A stretch of DNA of 64,000 nucleotides from a bacterium (lineage in GTDB: Bacteria; Cyanobacteriota; Vampirovibrionia; Obscuribacterales; Obscuribacteraceae): NCBI GenBank assembly GCA_018062085.1, contig JAGOSY010000015.1, positions 62,001 to 126,000 of the forward strand, read 5' to 3'. Shown here piece by piece: positions 55,840-64,000 of this stretch. The notes beneath the pieces are model-generated. The model had not been told where the DNA came from, ran no database searches, and worked only from the letters and a program-made list of their open reading frames with translations. A program made the position numbers and the translations under genes. Position 1 is the stretch's first letter. Each line of letters opens with the position of its first letter.

Positions 55840-56490
55840 CTATTCGCCCATAATTTGAACGCCGCATTTGCGCAGCAATTCGATTGTACGCACCAGTGGC
55901 AGACCGATAATATTCGAGGGCGATCCTTCGATCTTATTAATCATGAAAGCACCAATGCCTTGAAGGGCGTAAGAGCCAGCTTTATCCATTGGTTCTTTAC
56001 TATCTACATAGTTGGCGATTTCAGTTGCTGATAGTTTTCTGAATTCGACTTTTGCTACTTCAATTTCGTGATGGGCGATAACTGCTCTACCATTTTTAGA
56101 TGAATGATTGACAGATATTACGTGAACGCCGGTATAGACTTCATGGGTATTGCCAACTAGACGGGTGAGCATGGCAATGGCGTGGTCGCGGTCTGTTGGT
56201 TTGCCAAGAATATCGCCTTCAAAAACAACTATGGTATCGGCTGCCAAAATTACATGATGGTCTTGAGCGGTGGCACCGCCTCTTTCTTGTACTAGCTCTC
56301 TAACTCGCGCAGCTTTGCTTTCTGCGAGTTCGGCTACGACTTCGCTTGGTGTCACTGCAGTGTTCACGATTTCATCTAGATCACTAGGCAAGATTTCAAA
56401 CATGAGGCCCAAGTTTTTCATCAATTCAATTCTTCTTGGAGAGGAAGAGGCGAGGATGAGGCTTGGTGATGATACTGCTTTTGATGGCAT
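55840..56490 (-). CDS. maf: Maf-family nucleoside triphosphate pyrophosphatase, 216 aa
   Basis: LILASSSPRRIELMKNLGL is the substrate-loop motif (SxSPRRxELL). SKAARVREL, ILAADTIVVFEGDILGKPTD (the catalytic AADT) and GSYALQGIGAFMINKIEGSPSNIIGLPLV complete the family. It should hydrolyse non-canonical or UTP/dTTP-type nucleotides. It begins 3 nt after the kinase gene's stop and is the last gene of the signalling operon. Confidence 0.93.
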   Translation of the reverse strand: MPSKAVSSPSLILASSSPRRIELMKNLGLMFEILPSDLDEIVNTAVTPSEVVAELAESKAARVRELVQERGGATAQDHHVILAADTIVVFEGDILGKPTDRDHAIAMLTRLVGNTHEVYTGVHVISVNHSSKNGRAVIAHHEIEVAKVEFRKLSATEIANYVDSKEPMDKAGSYALQGIGAFMINKIEGSPSNIIGLPLVRTIELLRKCGVQIMGE

Positions 56491-56493
56491 TGA

Positions 56494-58677
56494 TTAGGTC
56501 TCCTGGCCGGTGAAATCACCGGATAATTTATAGATTTGCACCCGTCTGTTGCCGCGGTCGCAAACAAAAACAAGACCGAATTGGTTGTCGATTGCAATGT
56601 CTGATGGATTTACCAATTGGTTAGGACTGCTGCCCTTCTCTCCAAAAGTATAGAGAACCCTTCCGCTAGCGTCAAAAATCGACAATCGATTGTTGAATGA
56701 ATCGCACACATACGAGCGGTCAAAACGATCTACTGCAATTGAACGAGGGATGTTTAGCTCGCCTAGTTCACTGCCTTTGCTGCCGAAGCTGCGTAATACA
56801 CTGCCAAGTTTATTGAAGACAAATATTTTTGATGATCCGTAGTCGGCTAGGTATAGTTGATTCAATCTGTCGGTGGCAAGACCAGCTGGTAGTCTTATTT
56901 GGGCTTGTTGATCATTGTCTTGGGCGTAGATACTCTTTGCCTTTACTTCTAGCTCGGTTCGACCACTAAGTGAGCGCAGCCAGACGCCGGTTTCTGGCTG
57001 AAATACTTGAACACAAGCGTTGGCTGAATCTGAGACATAAAGCAGACCGCTCGAATCGAAAGTGATACCAGCCAGACCGGAGTCTTTGGCCTGAATGTTT
57101 TTGAATTCGCTTAAATAAGCTCCTAGTCCATCGAATACGCGAATGAACTGATCGCTGGCGTCGCAGACGAAGAGCCGTCCTTTCATATCGAAGGCTAGTC
57201 CGCCTGGTCTTGTTATGCTACCGCATCTGGTGCGGCTAGATTCAGCGCTGACACCTCTAGCTGGTTTGTAAGCAACTTCGTAGAGGTGACGAAGCGTCTG
57301 TTCGATGTTGTTGCCGTCATAGGCAAAAACGTTTATTGTGCGCGTGACAGCATCGGCGATTGCCACTCTCCCGGCGCGGCACGTGATCACTGCTGGTTCT
57401 TCAAAGCGTTTGCTACTGGAGCCGCTGCCTTGATGTTGCATCGTCAAAATATGCCTTATGGCGTTTTGTTCGCGTGGCACAGCCGGTGCTAAACGGGGTT
57501 CTTCTGTTGGAGTCTTTTCTTCTGGACGTGTTTTAGATTGTAGTGTTGGTCTAAATTCATGCTTAGTCTCTAACATTTCTTGAGCCTGCATATCGGTGGC
57601 CGTAGATTGAGCTGGGCTTCCAACTACTGTATTGCTGGAATCATTTGGTAAGTCTACGCCTGTGTGTTGGCCCGGATCAGTTGTTACTCCATCGATTGAA
57701 GTGATACCAAACTGGGTTTTGAGTGGGCGGTAATTGCTGGCTGGTATGTTCTCGTAACTGCGACCAGTAACATCGGCTAGAGTTGCCACCGATTGCTTTA
57801 CCGCTTCAGACAGTGTGGCTGAGAAGTCTTTGACGAATTCAGAGACCGAGCGGTAGCGTTCGCGGGGTTTTTTGCGCATGGCGCGGCCAATGCTGGCCGA
57901 GATTTCGCTGCTGATTGCTGGGTTCAGTATATGTAGTGGTCTTTCTTCTTGCGAAATTATTTTGACAATCGTCGCTGCTATACCATCAGCAGTGAATGGC
58001 ATAGATCCACTTAGGGCTTCGTAGCAAACTATGCCTAACGAGAATATGTCTGCGCGATGATCTACGCTTTTAGCGTCTTGCAGCTGCTCTGGCGAGACGT
58101 AGTTTAGTGTGCCCATCATAATGCCGGTCTTGGTCAAATTAGACTCTTCAAACTCAGCAGCACGAGCAATGCCGAAGTCGGTCAGTTTCACTACACCATT
58201 TTTCAGTATGAAAATATTGTCTGGTTTGACGTCGCGGTGAACTATGCTCATTGAGTGGGCCAGCGAGAGAGCTTCCCCCACTTGCGCCAGTATTGGGTAG
58301 AGTTGTTCTACCGACATTTTTCCGCCGCGCCTGATCAAGTCTTTGCGTAGGCTGTCGCCGTCAAGAAATTCCATTACATAGAAAAAGGAATCGCCTTCTA
58401 CGCAGATGTCTAAAACATCGACTATGTTTGGATGTTTTAGGCGGGCGATTGTATAAGCTTCTCGCTTAAAGCGGTCTTTGAACTCAGTTCGCTTTTCTGC
58501 TGCAATGTTGTCTAGCACCAATTGTTTTATGGCGACAAACTGGCCAGTTTCTGGATGAAGAGCACGATAGACAACACCCATGCCGCCTCGTCCAATTTCA
58601 CCCAACAACTCGTAGCGCCCGCACCAATTTTTACCATCTGGTTTACGGCTGTCTTGGGGAAAGCTATTTGAATTCAT
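56494..58677 (-). CDS. Ser/Thr protein kinase with C-terminal NHL beta-propeller, 727 aa
   Basis: Residues 21-290 form a complete Hanks-type kinase: glycine loop GEIGRGGMGVVY (27-37), Lys51, HRDVKPDN (Asp149), DFGIAR (167-171), and the activation segment MMGTLNYVSPEQL. A linker of about 140 residues follows. Residues about 410-720 carry five or six NHL repeats (RPGGLAFDMKGRLFVCDASDQFIRVFDGLGAYL, IPRSIAVDRFDRSYVCDSFNNRLSIFDASG). The layout is like mycobacterial PknD, but no membrane helix separates the parts, so both would be cytosolic. It acts beside an FHA protein and a PP2C phosphatase. Confidence 0.93.
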   Translation of the reverse strand: MNSNSFPQDSRKPDGKNWCGRYELLGEIGRGGMGVVYRALHPETGQFVAIKQLVLDNIAAEKRTEFKDRFKREAYTIARLKHPNIVDVLDICVEGDSFFYVMEFLDGDSLRKDLIRRGGKMSVEQLYPILAQVGEALSLAHSMSIVHRDVKPDNIFILKNGVVKLTDFGIARAAEFEESNLTKTGIMMGTLNYVSPEQLQDAKSVDHRADIFSLGIVCYEALSGSMPFTADGIAATIVKIISQEERPLHILNPAISSEISASIGRAMRKKPRERYRSVSEFVKDFSATLSEAVKQSVATLADVTGRSYENIPASNYRPLKTQFGITSIDGVTTDPGQHTGVDLPNDSSNTVVGSPAQSTATDMQAQEMLETKHEFRPTLQSKTRPEEKTPTEEPRLAPAVPREQNAIRHILTMQHQGSGSSSKRFEEPAVITCRAGRVAIADAVTRTINVFAYDGNNIEQTLRHLYEVAYKPARGVSAESSRTRCGSITRPGGLAFDMKGRLFVCDASDQFIRVFDGLGAYLSEFKNIQAKDSGLAGITFDSSGLLYVSDSANACVQVFQPETGVWLRSLSGRTELEVKAKSIYAQDNDQQAQIRLPAGLATDRLNQLYLADYGSSKIFVFNKLGSVLRSFGSKGSELGELNIPRSIAVDRFDRSYVCDSFNNRLSIFDASGRVLYTFGEKGSSPNQLVNPSDIAIDNQFGLVFVCDRGNRRVQIYKLSGDFTGQET

Positions 58678-58693
58678 ATGAGCTAAGAATGAC

Positions 58694-59173
58694 TTATTCG
58701 ACTACGAATATGAACTCCGTCTTGCCGAAGGTCAATCTATCTCCTGGCGAAATTTGTCTACGTTCGCTAAGAATCTCACCATTGAGCAGAGTGCCATTGG
58801 TCGAGCCTAAGTCTTCCACCCAGTATGCACCTTGCATTTGCAGCACCCAGGCGTGGTGTCTAGAGATGTAATGATCGTTGGTGACCGAGATATTGTTGGT
58901 TTGATCCCGGCCAATTTTGCTCACCGACTGATTTAGTGGAAAGCGCTCATTGCTTAATTTGTTGAAAAGAAATGCAGGTTTCATTGGTTTTGCCTCTTTT
59001 CTAAATGCAGAGGCTGCGTGTTGTGGATCGTCCTTCCTGTCCACTGCAGCGGGCTGCATAACCCCCATGTTGACGGTACCACCGCAAACATTACACTCTG
59101 CCCCTGGGCGGGCTAGCGTTGCACCGCACCTTGCACATTGTTGTTGGGCATTGGGATTGGTACTGGCTGCCAT
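58694..59173 (-). CDS. FHA-domain protein with zinc ribbon, 159 aa
   Basis: Residues 13-32 form a zinc ribbon (CARCGATLARPGAECNVCGG). The FHA domain (about 70-159) has the phosphothreonine-binding residues in SKIGRDQTNNISVTNDHYISRHHAWVLQ and ready spacing to VEDLGSTNGTLLNGE. It should bind phosphothreonine on kinase substrates or the kinase itself. The gene lies between the phosphatase and kinase genes with 16-17-nt gaps. Confidence 0.93.
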   Translation of the reverse strand: MAASTNPNAQQQCARCGATLARPGAECNVCGGTVNMGVMQPAAVDRKDDPQHAASAFRKEAKPMKPAFLFNKLSNERFPLNQSVSKIGRDQTNNISVTNDHYISRHHAWVLQMQGAYWVEDLGSTNGTLLNGEILSERRQISPGDRLTFGKTEFIFVVE

Positions 59174-59190
59174 TTCACCGCGTTAGAAGC

Positions 59191-59955
59191 CTACTTGCTA
59201 CCATTGTCAGATGTTTCATCGTGGAATTTGACGACCACTACTGTAACGTTGTCAGGCGCACCGCCGTCGATCGTTAGTTTGACCAATTCCTCGCAAAGGC
59301 CTTCTGGATCGGTGAGATCTTTAATAGATTCGCCGATTTGCTCGTCGCGGAGAACCGTTGGTAATCCGTCAGAGCAAAGTACAACCCAATCGTTGGCGTG
59401 AAGATCTACTGGAGTGTGATCAATTTCGACTTTCTCTTCGTGGCCAAGGCAACGCGTGATTAAGTTTTTGTAAGGATTGATTCTTGCTTGCTCTTCTGTT
59501 AAACGACCGGCTCTGACCATTTCCTGAACCACCGAATGGTCGTTGGTCAAGAGCCTGGTTTTGCCTTCTCGCACAAGATAGGCTCTTGAGTCGCCTACGT
59601 GAGCAATTTGCATATAGTTGTCATCGGCTTGGACTGCCACTACGACAGTGGTACCCATACCCCTGACAGAGGCATCTTCTTCAGCCGAATGCCAAACTGA
59701 ATGATTGGCCGAATTGACCGTCTCAGTAAGCCATTTAGTGATTGCTTCTTTATCCTTGGCCGGAGGAGGACAGTCTTTCCATTGTTGCTCGACGGCTTCC
59801 ATAGCCAACTTGCTCGCCTTGGCGCCACCAACTGCACCGCCCATACCGTCTGCGACGGCAAATACGCGGTTATCAGGGCTCACATAGAAATTGTCTTCAT
59901 TCCTCTGACGCTGGCAACCCGCATCAGTTCGTGCCGCTGCACGCCATTTCAGCAT
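59191..59955 (-). CDS. PP2C-family Ser/Thr phosphatase (Stp/PrpC-like), 254 aa
   Basis: All PP2C motifs are seen: AARTDAGCQRQRNEDNFYV, VFAVADGMGGAVGGAKAS, GMGTTVVVAVQADDNYMQIAHVGDSRAYLVREGKTRLLTNDHSVVQEMV, LITRCLG, DWVVLCSDGLPTVLRDEQI and GGAPDNVTVVVVKFH. It would reverse the kinase's phosphorylation. It starts 3 nt after the stop of the UbiB-type gene, so translation is probably coupled. Confidence 0.95.
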   Translation of the reverse strand: MLKWRAAARTDAGCQRQRNEDNFYVSPDNRVFAVADGMGGAVGGAKASKLAMEAVEQQWKDCPPPAKDKEAITKWLTETVNSANHSVWHSAEEDASVRGMGTTVVVAVQADDNYMQIAHVGDSRAYLVREGKTRLLTNDHSVVQEMVRAGRLTEEQARINPYKNLITRCLGHEEKVEIDHTPVDLHANDWVVLCSDGLPTVLRDEQIGESIKDLTDPEGLCEELVKLTIDGGAPDNVTVVVVKFHDETSDNGSK

Positions 59956-59958
59956 TGT

Positions 59959-61923
59959 CTATCTCCGTCTCCCAGTCGACCCATTGGAACGCTTTCTGTT
60001 AGCCATCCCCAGTGGTCTTACTATTTGCCAAACAATAATAGCCACCATTACACCATTTCCAATCAAATAATACTCGGTAAATTGCCTTCCTGAAGATGCA
60101 GATGTTATGCCCCAAAATACTAGAGACAAAGAAAACCACATCAGGCCGGTCCATAGTAAATTTACCCGATTTTTCGAAAGACTCTTAACCTCTCTATCCA
60201 AAATATAGATTTGAGTCTCTAACTTTCGGATCTCTTGGAGTCTTCGCCCGTGTTCTTTCTGTAATTCTAACTCAGATTGGCTGACGGAGCCGGTTTTCAG
60301 ACTAGATTTTGTCTTATTCCCTCTTGGCAAAAGCTTGCCAGTGGCGCTTTCTTCTCCGGCATTTGTGCTCGAGAAGAGCCGTATAAGGCCTTCTTCGCTA
60401 AATACACCTTTTTGGCCGAAAAGTTTTCCTCTAGTTAAATAACCTAGGGCAAAATAGGCTTGAGCCGGATTAGCCAAGGCCCATTTCTTGACTGAAGGTT
60501 TTGCCGCTTCTACGAAGGAGAAATTGGGATGGAGACTACGGGCGATGCCTTCCAGCGAGGAACCTGTGCGCAGTAAATAGGCCAGGCTTGGGGGCAGTTT
60601 GAGGGAGCGATCCATGGCAATTTGGTCGATGTCATGCTCCAAATCGCTGAAATCTAGTTCTTTTATTTGTTTGCCTTTGTAATACTCAATAAATGGCTGA
60701 ACCGCTCGCACCATTGATTCTTGCTTGGCCCCTTCTTTGACAATGCCAAGGGTGGCCAGATTCTTGATTAGCTCATCAGGATGCATATTGATTACTGCCG
60801 CAATGCAGCCGAGTATTGCTTCTCTTTGCGATTGGCTAATTTCTCCAATCATGCCAAAGTCATATATAACGATTCGGCCGTCTGGTCCAACTGCGAGATT
60901 GCCAGCGTGGGGGTCGGCATGGAAAAAGCCATGCATAAGCACTTGCTCCATGTAAGCTGCCACTAGGTTGTTGCCAATCGCTACAGGGTCAATGCCTTGC
61001 CTAGCAATTTCTTCTTTGTTGTCAATCTTTACTCCAGGTAAGTATTCAAGCGTCAAAACTTTTCGGCCAGTCAGTTTCCAAAAAACTCGCGGAACTCTGA
61101 GAGTTTTTTGGTCCTTTAGTATCTGTCTTATGCGGTCGGCATTGCGGCCTTCTTTTATATAGTCAATTTCTTCAAAAAGGGTGCGGCCAAATTCATCAGA
61201 TAGAGCTAGCCAGCCTGTCCAGTCTTGGCTTGGGCGAATAATTGGCCCAAGCCGGGCGATTAAGCGCATGTAACCTAAGTCTCTGTAGAAGATGTCAGAT
61301 AGGTCTGGGCGCTGTACCTTAACAACTACTGCGCGTCCGTCTTGCAGGCGCGCCCTATGCACCTGGCCTATAGAGGCCGAGGCAATTGGAGTTGTTTCGA
61401 ATTCTTTGAATAGCTTGTCGGGCGGGGCTCCAAGCTCACGTTCTATGGTTTGACAGAGACTCTCGTAGTCAAATGGTGGTACTTGATCTTGCAGAGAGAC
61501 GAGTTCTTCGGCTAGTTCTTCTGAAATTATGTCTTTACGCACTGAAAGAAACTGGCCAAGCTTAATAAAGGTAGCGCCCATTTCTATCAGAGCTTGTTTG
61601 ACGAGCTTGGCTGTGCGCTTTCTGGCCTCTGAAGCCGAGCGCTTCTTATAGCGACCACCGACTAGCCGATCTACAGCTGCAACTGAAGCGAGCATAGAAA
61701 GAGTGGAGAGGCTTTTCCAGAAGCGCTTGTCTTTTAGTACTACTTCTAGGCGAATTGCCTGGTCGGCAAGGGCTGTATCGTAGAGCTGATGACTGGCCGG
61801 GTTTTTGCCTTCTTGGCTTTTAACAGGGGTGTCAGAAAGCTCATCGTTCAGCGTTTTCTGCTCGCGCTGCTCTTTAAGATTATCTGGTTCTGCTGTTATT
61901 GCATCTGACTGAGGGTCGCTCAT
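59959..61923 (-). CDS. UbiB/ABC1/AarF-type atypical kinase, 654 aa
   Basis: The family signatures are MGATFIKLGQFLSVRKDII (KxGQ), VPPFDYESLCQTIERELG, PIASASIGQVHRARLQDGRAVVVKVQRPDL (Ala-rich loop), MEQVLMHGFFHADPHAGNLAVGPDGRIVIYDFGMIGEIS (ADPHPGN-like and DFG). The C-terminal 90 residues include a coiled coil (LQKEHGRRLQEIRKLETQIYILDREVKSL) and two membrane helices (LLWTGLMWFSLSLVFWGI, YLIGNGVMVAIIVWQIV). These ATPases support quinone and lipid metabolism. Its place at the head of the signalling operon is notable. Confidence 0.93.
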   Translation of the reverse strand: MSDPQSDAITAEPDNLKEQREQKTLNDELSDTPVKSQEGKNPASHQLYDTALADQAIRLEVVLKDKRFWKSLSTLSMLASVAAVDRLVGGRYKKRSASEARKRTAKLVKQALIEMGATFIKLGQFLSVRKDIISEELAEELVSLQDQVPPFDYESLCQTIERELGAPPDKLFKEFETTPIASASIGQVHRARLQDGRAVVVKVQRPDLSDIFYRDLGYMRLIARLGPIIRPSQDWTGWLALSDEFGRTLFEEIDYIKEGRNADRIRQILKDQKTLRVPRVFWKLTGRKVLTLEYLPGVKIDNKEEIARQGIDPVAIGNNLVAAYMEQVLMHGFFHADPHAGNLAVGPDGRIVIYDFGMIGEISQSQREAILGCIAAVINMHPDELIKNLATLGIVKEGAKQESMVRAVQPFIEYYKGKQIKELDFSDLEHDIDQIAMDRSLKLPPSLAYLLRTGSSLEGIARSLHPNFSFVEAAKPSVKKWALANPAQAYFALGYLTRGKLFGQKGVFSEEGLIRLFSSTNAGEESATGKLLPRGNKTKSSLKTGSVSQSELELQKEHGRRLQEIRKLETQIYILDREVKSLSKNRVNLLWTGLMWFSLSLVFWGITSASSGRQFTEYYLIGNGVMVAIIVWQIVRPLGMANRKRSNGSTGRRR

Positions 61924-61982
61924 GCCTGACCCCGGGTTGAAATGAACATACTGGCAGGGAATTCTGAGTTTAAGCGATTAGC

Positions 61983-62342
61983 TCAAACCGGCGACTTTTG
62001 TTTGATATCAGCGATTTCAGCGCGCAATGTAGCTATTTCAGCTCTCAGCTCGTTGATTTCAGTGGAGTCACCGAGGGCTCCTAGTGAGAAGTCAGCTACT
62101 TGGCGGCGGATTTTTTCGCGTACTTGACCTTCCAATACATCAGAGCGATTCCAGATGTTTTGGCTTGTTTCATTGAGCATTTGTTTGAATTTATCGCGAG
62201 TTTTTTGTACGCGATCTGATTCATTTGACTTGTATTCACCAGCTCGCGCAGTAAAGGTGTCAAGTGCATCTTCTACACGTTCTCTTGCCACTTCAAAAGC
62301 GGCGTTAGCCAGGAAGAAAATCTTGATCAACGGTCGCAACAC
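61983..62342 (-). CDS. Coiled-coil (phasin-like) protein, 119 aa
   Basis: It starts with GTG 62342 (MLRPLIKIFFLANAAFEVARERVEDALDTFTARAGEYKSNESDRV) and is helical throughout, ending in heptads (EINELRAEIATLRAEIADIKQK). Length, the amphipathic N-terminus and the helical content resemble phasin or granule-associated proteins, but this is by character only. It lies 59 nt upstream of the UbiB-type gene on the same strand and divergent from the arginase gene. Confidence 0.7.
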   Translation of the reverse strand: MLRPLIKIFFLANAAFEVARERVEDALDTFTARAGEYKSNESDRVQKTRDKFKQMLNETSQNIWNRSDVLEGQVREKIRRQVADFSLGALGDSTEINELRAEIATLRAEIADIKQKSPV

Positions 62343-62501
62343 TTTCCCAACCTCAAAATACAGACAAAAACCAAGAGAAGATTATACACTAGCAAGTAAT
62401 CTATATATGCTCTGTGGCGGCTGATCTACTAAGATTGTGACAAAGCTGAAACCTAGTGGCCGACCCAGTATTCGACTAGACATCATTGATTGGAGGTTTT
62501 T

Positions 62502-63476
62502 GTGTCCGTACCTAAAGCTAGTAGCAGTTCGCTTGTGGCTAACTCAACGGCGAAACTCAATAGATCGGTAACCTTGATCTATTGCCCGATTCACCTCGGC
62601 GGTCCTCATGCCGGAGTAGCCTTAGGGCCAGGTGCCATGAAAGTCGCCCGTCTAGTCAGTCGTATCAAAGCTCTGGGCTACAGCGTGCACAAAGAAGTTG
62701 AGATCGTTGTGCCAGAAGTTTTGACATGGTGGGAGAAAAATACCAGCGCCCTTCATAGCCGTTGTGTGCCTGAAATTGCCGCGGTTAGTCAAGCGGTTGC
62801 CCAGGCCGTAGAAGAGGCTTTAGAGGCTGGCACCGTAGCCATCACTATTGGCGGTGACCATTCTTTGGCTATTGGCAGCATTGCTGGAGTTTCTAGCTAC
62901 TACCGCAAGCGCAAAGAAGAATTTGGTTTGGTTTGGTTTGATGCCCACGGAGATATTAATACTCCGGCTACTTCTCCTAGTGGCAACGTTCACGGTATGC
63001 CATTTGCTATTTCGCTTGGTCAGGGTGATGAAAGCTTGGTTAATTTGAATGGTTTCTCTCCGAAGGTCAATGCCAAGCGCTGCTCTCTGATTGGTATTCG
63101 CGATCTGGATCAGGCCGAAACAGATCTTGTGCGCGATTCTGGCGTGCTGCCTTTCACCATGCGCGATGTTGATGAGCAGGGCATTAAGAAAATTACCGAG
63201 CAAGCCTTGCAATCTATTGGTCAAGATATTCACGGTCTGCATGTTTCATTTGATCTTGACGTCATTGATCCTGATGTGGCTCCTGGGGTGAGTACTGATT
63301 CAAGAGGCGGTTTTACTTATCGCGAAAGTCACTTTGCTCTTGAGTTGTTAGCCGATACTAAATTGGTGCGCTCGATTGATATTGTTGAACTTAATCCCAC
63401 ACTTGATATTAAGAATCGCACTGCTCAACTTGCGGTAGACCTAGTTCAGTCTGCACTTGGCAAAAATATTTTGTAG
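62502..63476 (+). CDS. rocF: Arginase/agmatinase-family ureohydrolase, probably arginase, 324 aa
   Basis: GTG 62502 is chosen, with TGGAGG 7 nt upstream. The dimanganese site is complete: TIGGDHSLAIGS (GGDHS), VWFDAHGDINTP (DAHxD), NVHGMPFAISLG, and HVSFDLDVIDPDVAPGVSTDSRGG (SFDxDxxDP). LVRSIDIVELNPTLD follows. These arginase-specific motifs favour hydrolysis of arginine to ornithine and urea over agmatine. A secreted-protein gene begins 4 nt after its stop. Confidence 0.93.
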   Translation: MSVPKASSSSLVANSTAKLNRSVTLIYCPIHLGGPHAGVALGPGAMKVARLVSRIKALGYSVHKEVEIVVPEVLTWWEKNTSALHSRCVPEIAAVSQAVAQAVEEALEAGTVAITIGGDHSLAIGSIAGVSSYYRKRKEEFGLVWFDAHGDINTPATSPSGNVHGMPFAISLGQGDESLVNLNGFSPKVNAKRCSLIGIRDLDQAETDLVRDSGVLPFTMRDVDEQGIKKITEQALQSIGQDIHGLHVSFDLDVIDPDVAPGVSTDSRGGFTYRESHFALELLADTKLVRSIDIVELNPTLDIKNRTAQLAVDLVQSALGKNIL

Positions 63477-63480
63477 TATT

Positions 63481-64000
63481 GTGATTTCGAATAGTTTCAC
63501 TTTGCGTCAGAGCTTCTTGTTTCCGAGAATCAGCAGTTCAACTGGGGCATTAGTGTGCGCTTTCGCCCTTGTTCTAATTGGTCTGTCAGTTCTCTTTTGC
63601 TTGTCGCTTCTCACTTGCCGCGCTGCTGGCGCCTATGTTGGACCTGCGGTGGTGCGCGATATATCTGGCTACCGCATTGTTTTTCAAGACTATAACTGGA
63701 AGGGTGATGACGGCGTTATCTTTCAAGTCTACAAAGGCAAGACGAAATTGTTAGAGAGAAGGGCTCATAGTCTCTTTCTTTTTGACAAAGAAAAACAAGA
63801 GGAGTCTTATGCTGCCAAAGATACTGTCTTGATTAAGTGCGCTGACTTAACTGGCGATGGTGTCATTGATTTGGTCGTGCAAGAGTGGAATGGTGGCGCC
63901 TACGGCTGCTACAAGTACGATATCTATTCACTTGGTAAAACGTTCAAGCATATTTGGCATCATGATGCAGTGTACGGACATTTGCGCCTTGAGTTTCCGC
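63481..64000 (+). CDS. Secreted or membrane-anchored protein, 3' end beyond window
   Basis: The frame opens at GTG 63481, 4 nt after the arginase stop, and is unbroken to the window end (173 codons). Residues about 25-50 are a hydrophobic signal or anchor (GALVCAFALVLIGLSVLFCLSLLTCRAAG). The mature part has VVRDISGYRIVFQDYNWKGDDGVIFQVYKGK and a motif like a calcium-binding FG-GAP/EF-hand loop, CADLTGDGVIDLVVQEWNGGAYGCYKYDIYSL. The function is not known. Confidence 0.65.
   Translation, partial: MISNSFTLRQSFLFPRISSSTGALVCAFALVLIGLSVLFCLSLLTCRAAGAYVGPAVVRDISGYRIVFQDYNWKGDDGVIFQVYKGKTKLLERRAHSLFLFDKEKQEESYAAKDTVLIKCADLTGDGVIDLVVQEWNGGAYGCYKYDIYSLGKTFKHIWHHDAVYGHLRLEFP

Noticed and set aside
1..64000. 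tRNA, rRNA, insertion sequences, integrase
   Set aside because: Looked for TTCGA-type arms with acceptor stems, rRNA-conserved strings, and transposase or integrase motifs. None was convincing by eye; a covariance-model scan would be decisive.

Overview
The window looks like chromosomal DNA of a cyanobacterium-related, non-photosynthetic bacterium, most like the Obscuribacterales (Vampirovibrionia, 'Melainabacteria'). This is inference. The support is a single-RRM RNA-binding protein of cyanobacterial type (30.8 kb), an ARC6-like IMS domain in a secreted protein (54 kb), HemL, abundant TPR, WG, NHL and LRR proteins, a Ser/Thr kinase-FHA-PP2C operon, and many secreted proteins of unknown function. 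No rRNA, tRNA, CRISPR array or recognisable transposase was found.

Region 1 (1-13.3 kb) is a GC-rich block of about 20 genes, all on the + strand and mostly small and unrecognised. It opens with the 3' part of a pyruvate,phosphate-dikinase-like protein whose C-terminal half is not the usual PEP-binding domain. It also holds a tandem SPFH/prohibitin-like pair, two tiny prepilin-like membrane proteins, a lipoprotein, a holin-like membrane protein and a membrane-anchored LRR protein. Most spacers carry a strong hairpin, and a good terminator closes the block at 13.32-13.36 kb.

Region 2 (13.5-27 kb) is a mixed accessory stretch. It has a Phd/VapC-type toxin-antitoxin pair, a metallophosphoesterase, a methyltransferase, a MocR-like regulator with an altered PLP pocket, several orphan genes, a DnaC/DnaA-like AAA+ ATPase, a protein made of 18 consecutive octapeptides, two TetR regulators and a Cys-containing mini-protein. 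At 19.0-19.2 kb lies a degenerate copy of the terminator, leader and signal peptide of the Region 1 lipoprotein gene, which links the two regions. Two 24-nt hairpin repeats with compensating stem changes sit at 22.36-22.42 kb.

Region 3 (26.8-37.3 kb) is envelope and glycan related: LRR membrane protein, MBOAT/SGNH O-acylation pair, RRM protein, RidA-like protein, sugar-nucleotide epimerase, DegT aminotransferase, GT2 glycosyltransferase, TPR and secreted proteins.

Region 4 (37.4-48 kb) looks like a toxin and self-recognition neighbourhood. It contains a nucleotidyltransferase-ended protein, an inserted nucleotidyltransferase/small-partner pair, a 150-bp copy of the first gene's 3' end that still evolves like coding DNA, a secreted PAAR protein, a large WG-repeat protein, two TPR membrane proteins, a possible truncated polymorphic-toxin tail, and a MazEF/PemIK pair behind a perfect 14-bp inverted-repeat operator.

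Region 5 (48-64 kb) looks like core genome. On the minus strand are hemL, three secreted proteins (a Lys/Asp-rich protein, an M23 peptidase lipoprotein, an IMS-domain protein), maf, a Ser/Thr kinase with NHL propeller, an FHA protein, a PP2C phosphatase, a UbiB-type kinase and a coiled-coil protein. On the plus strand are an arginase and the start of a secreted protein cut by the window edge.
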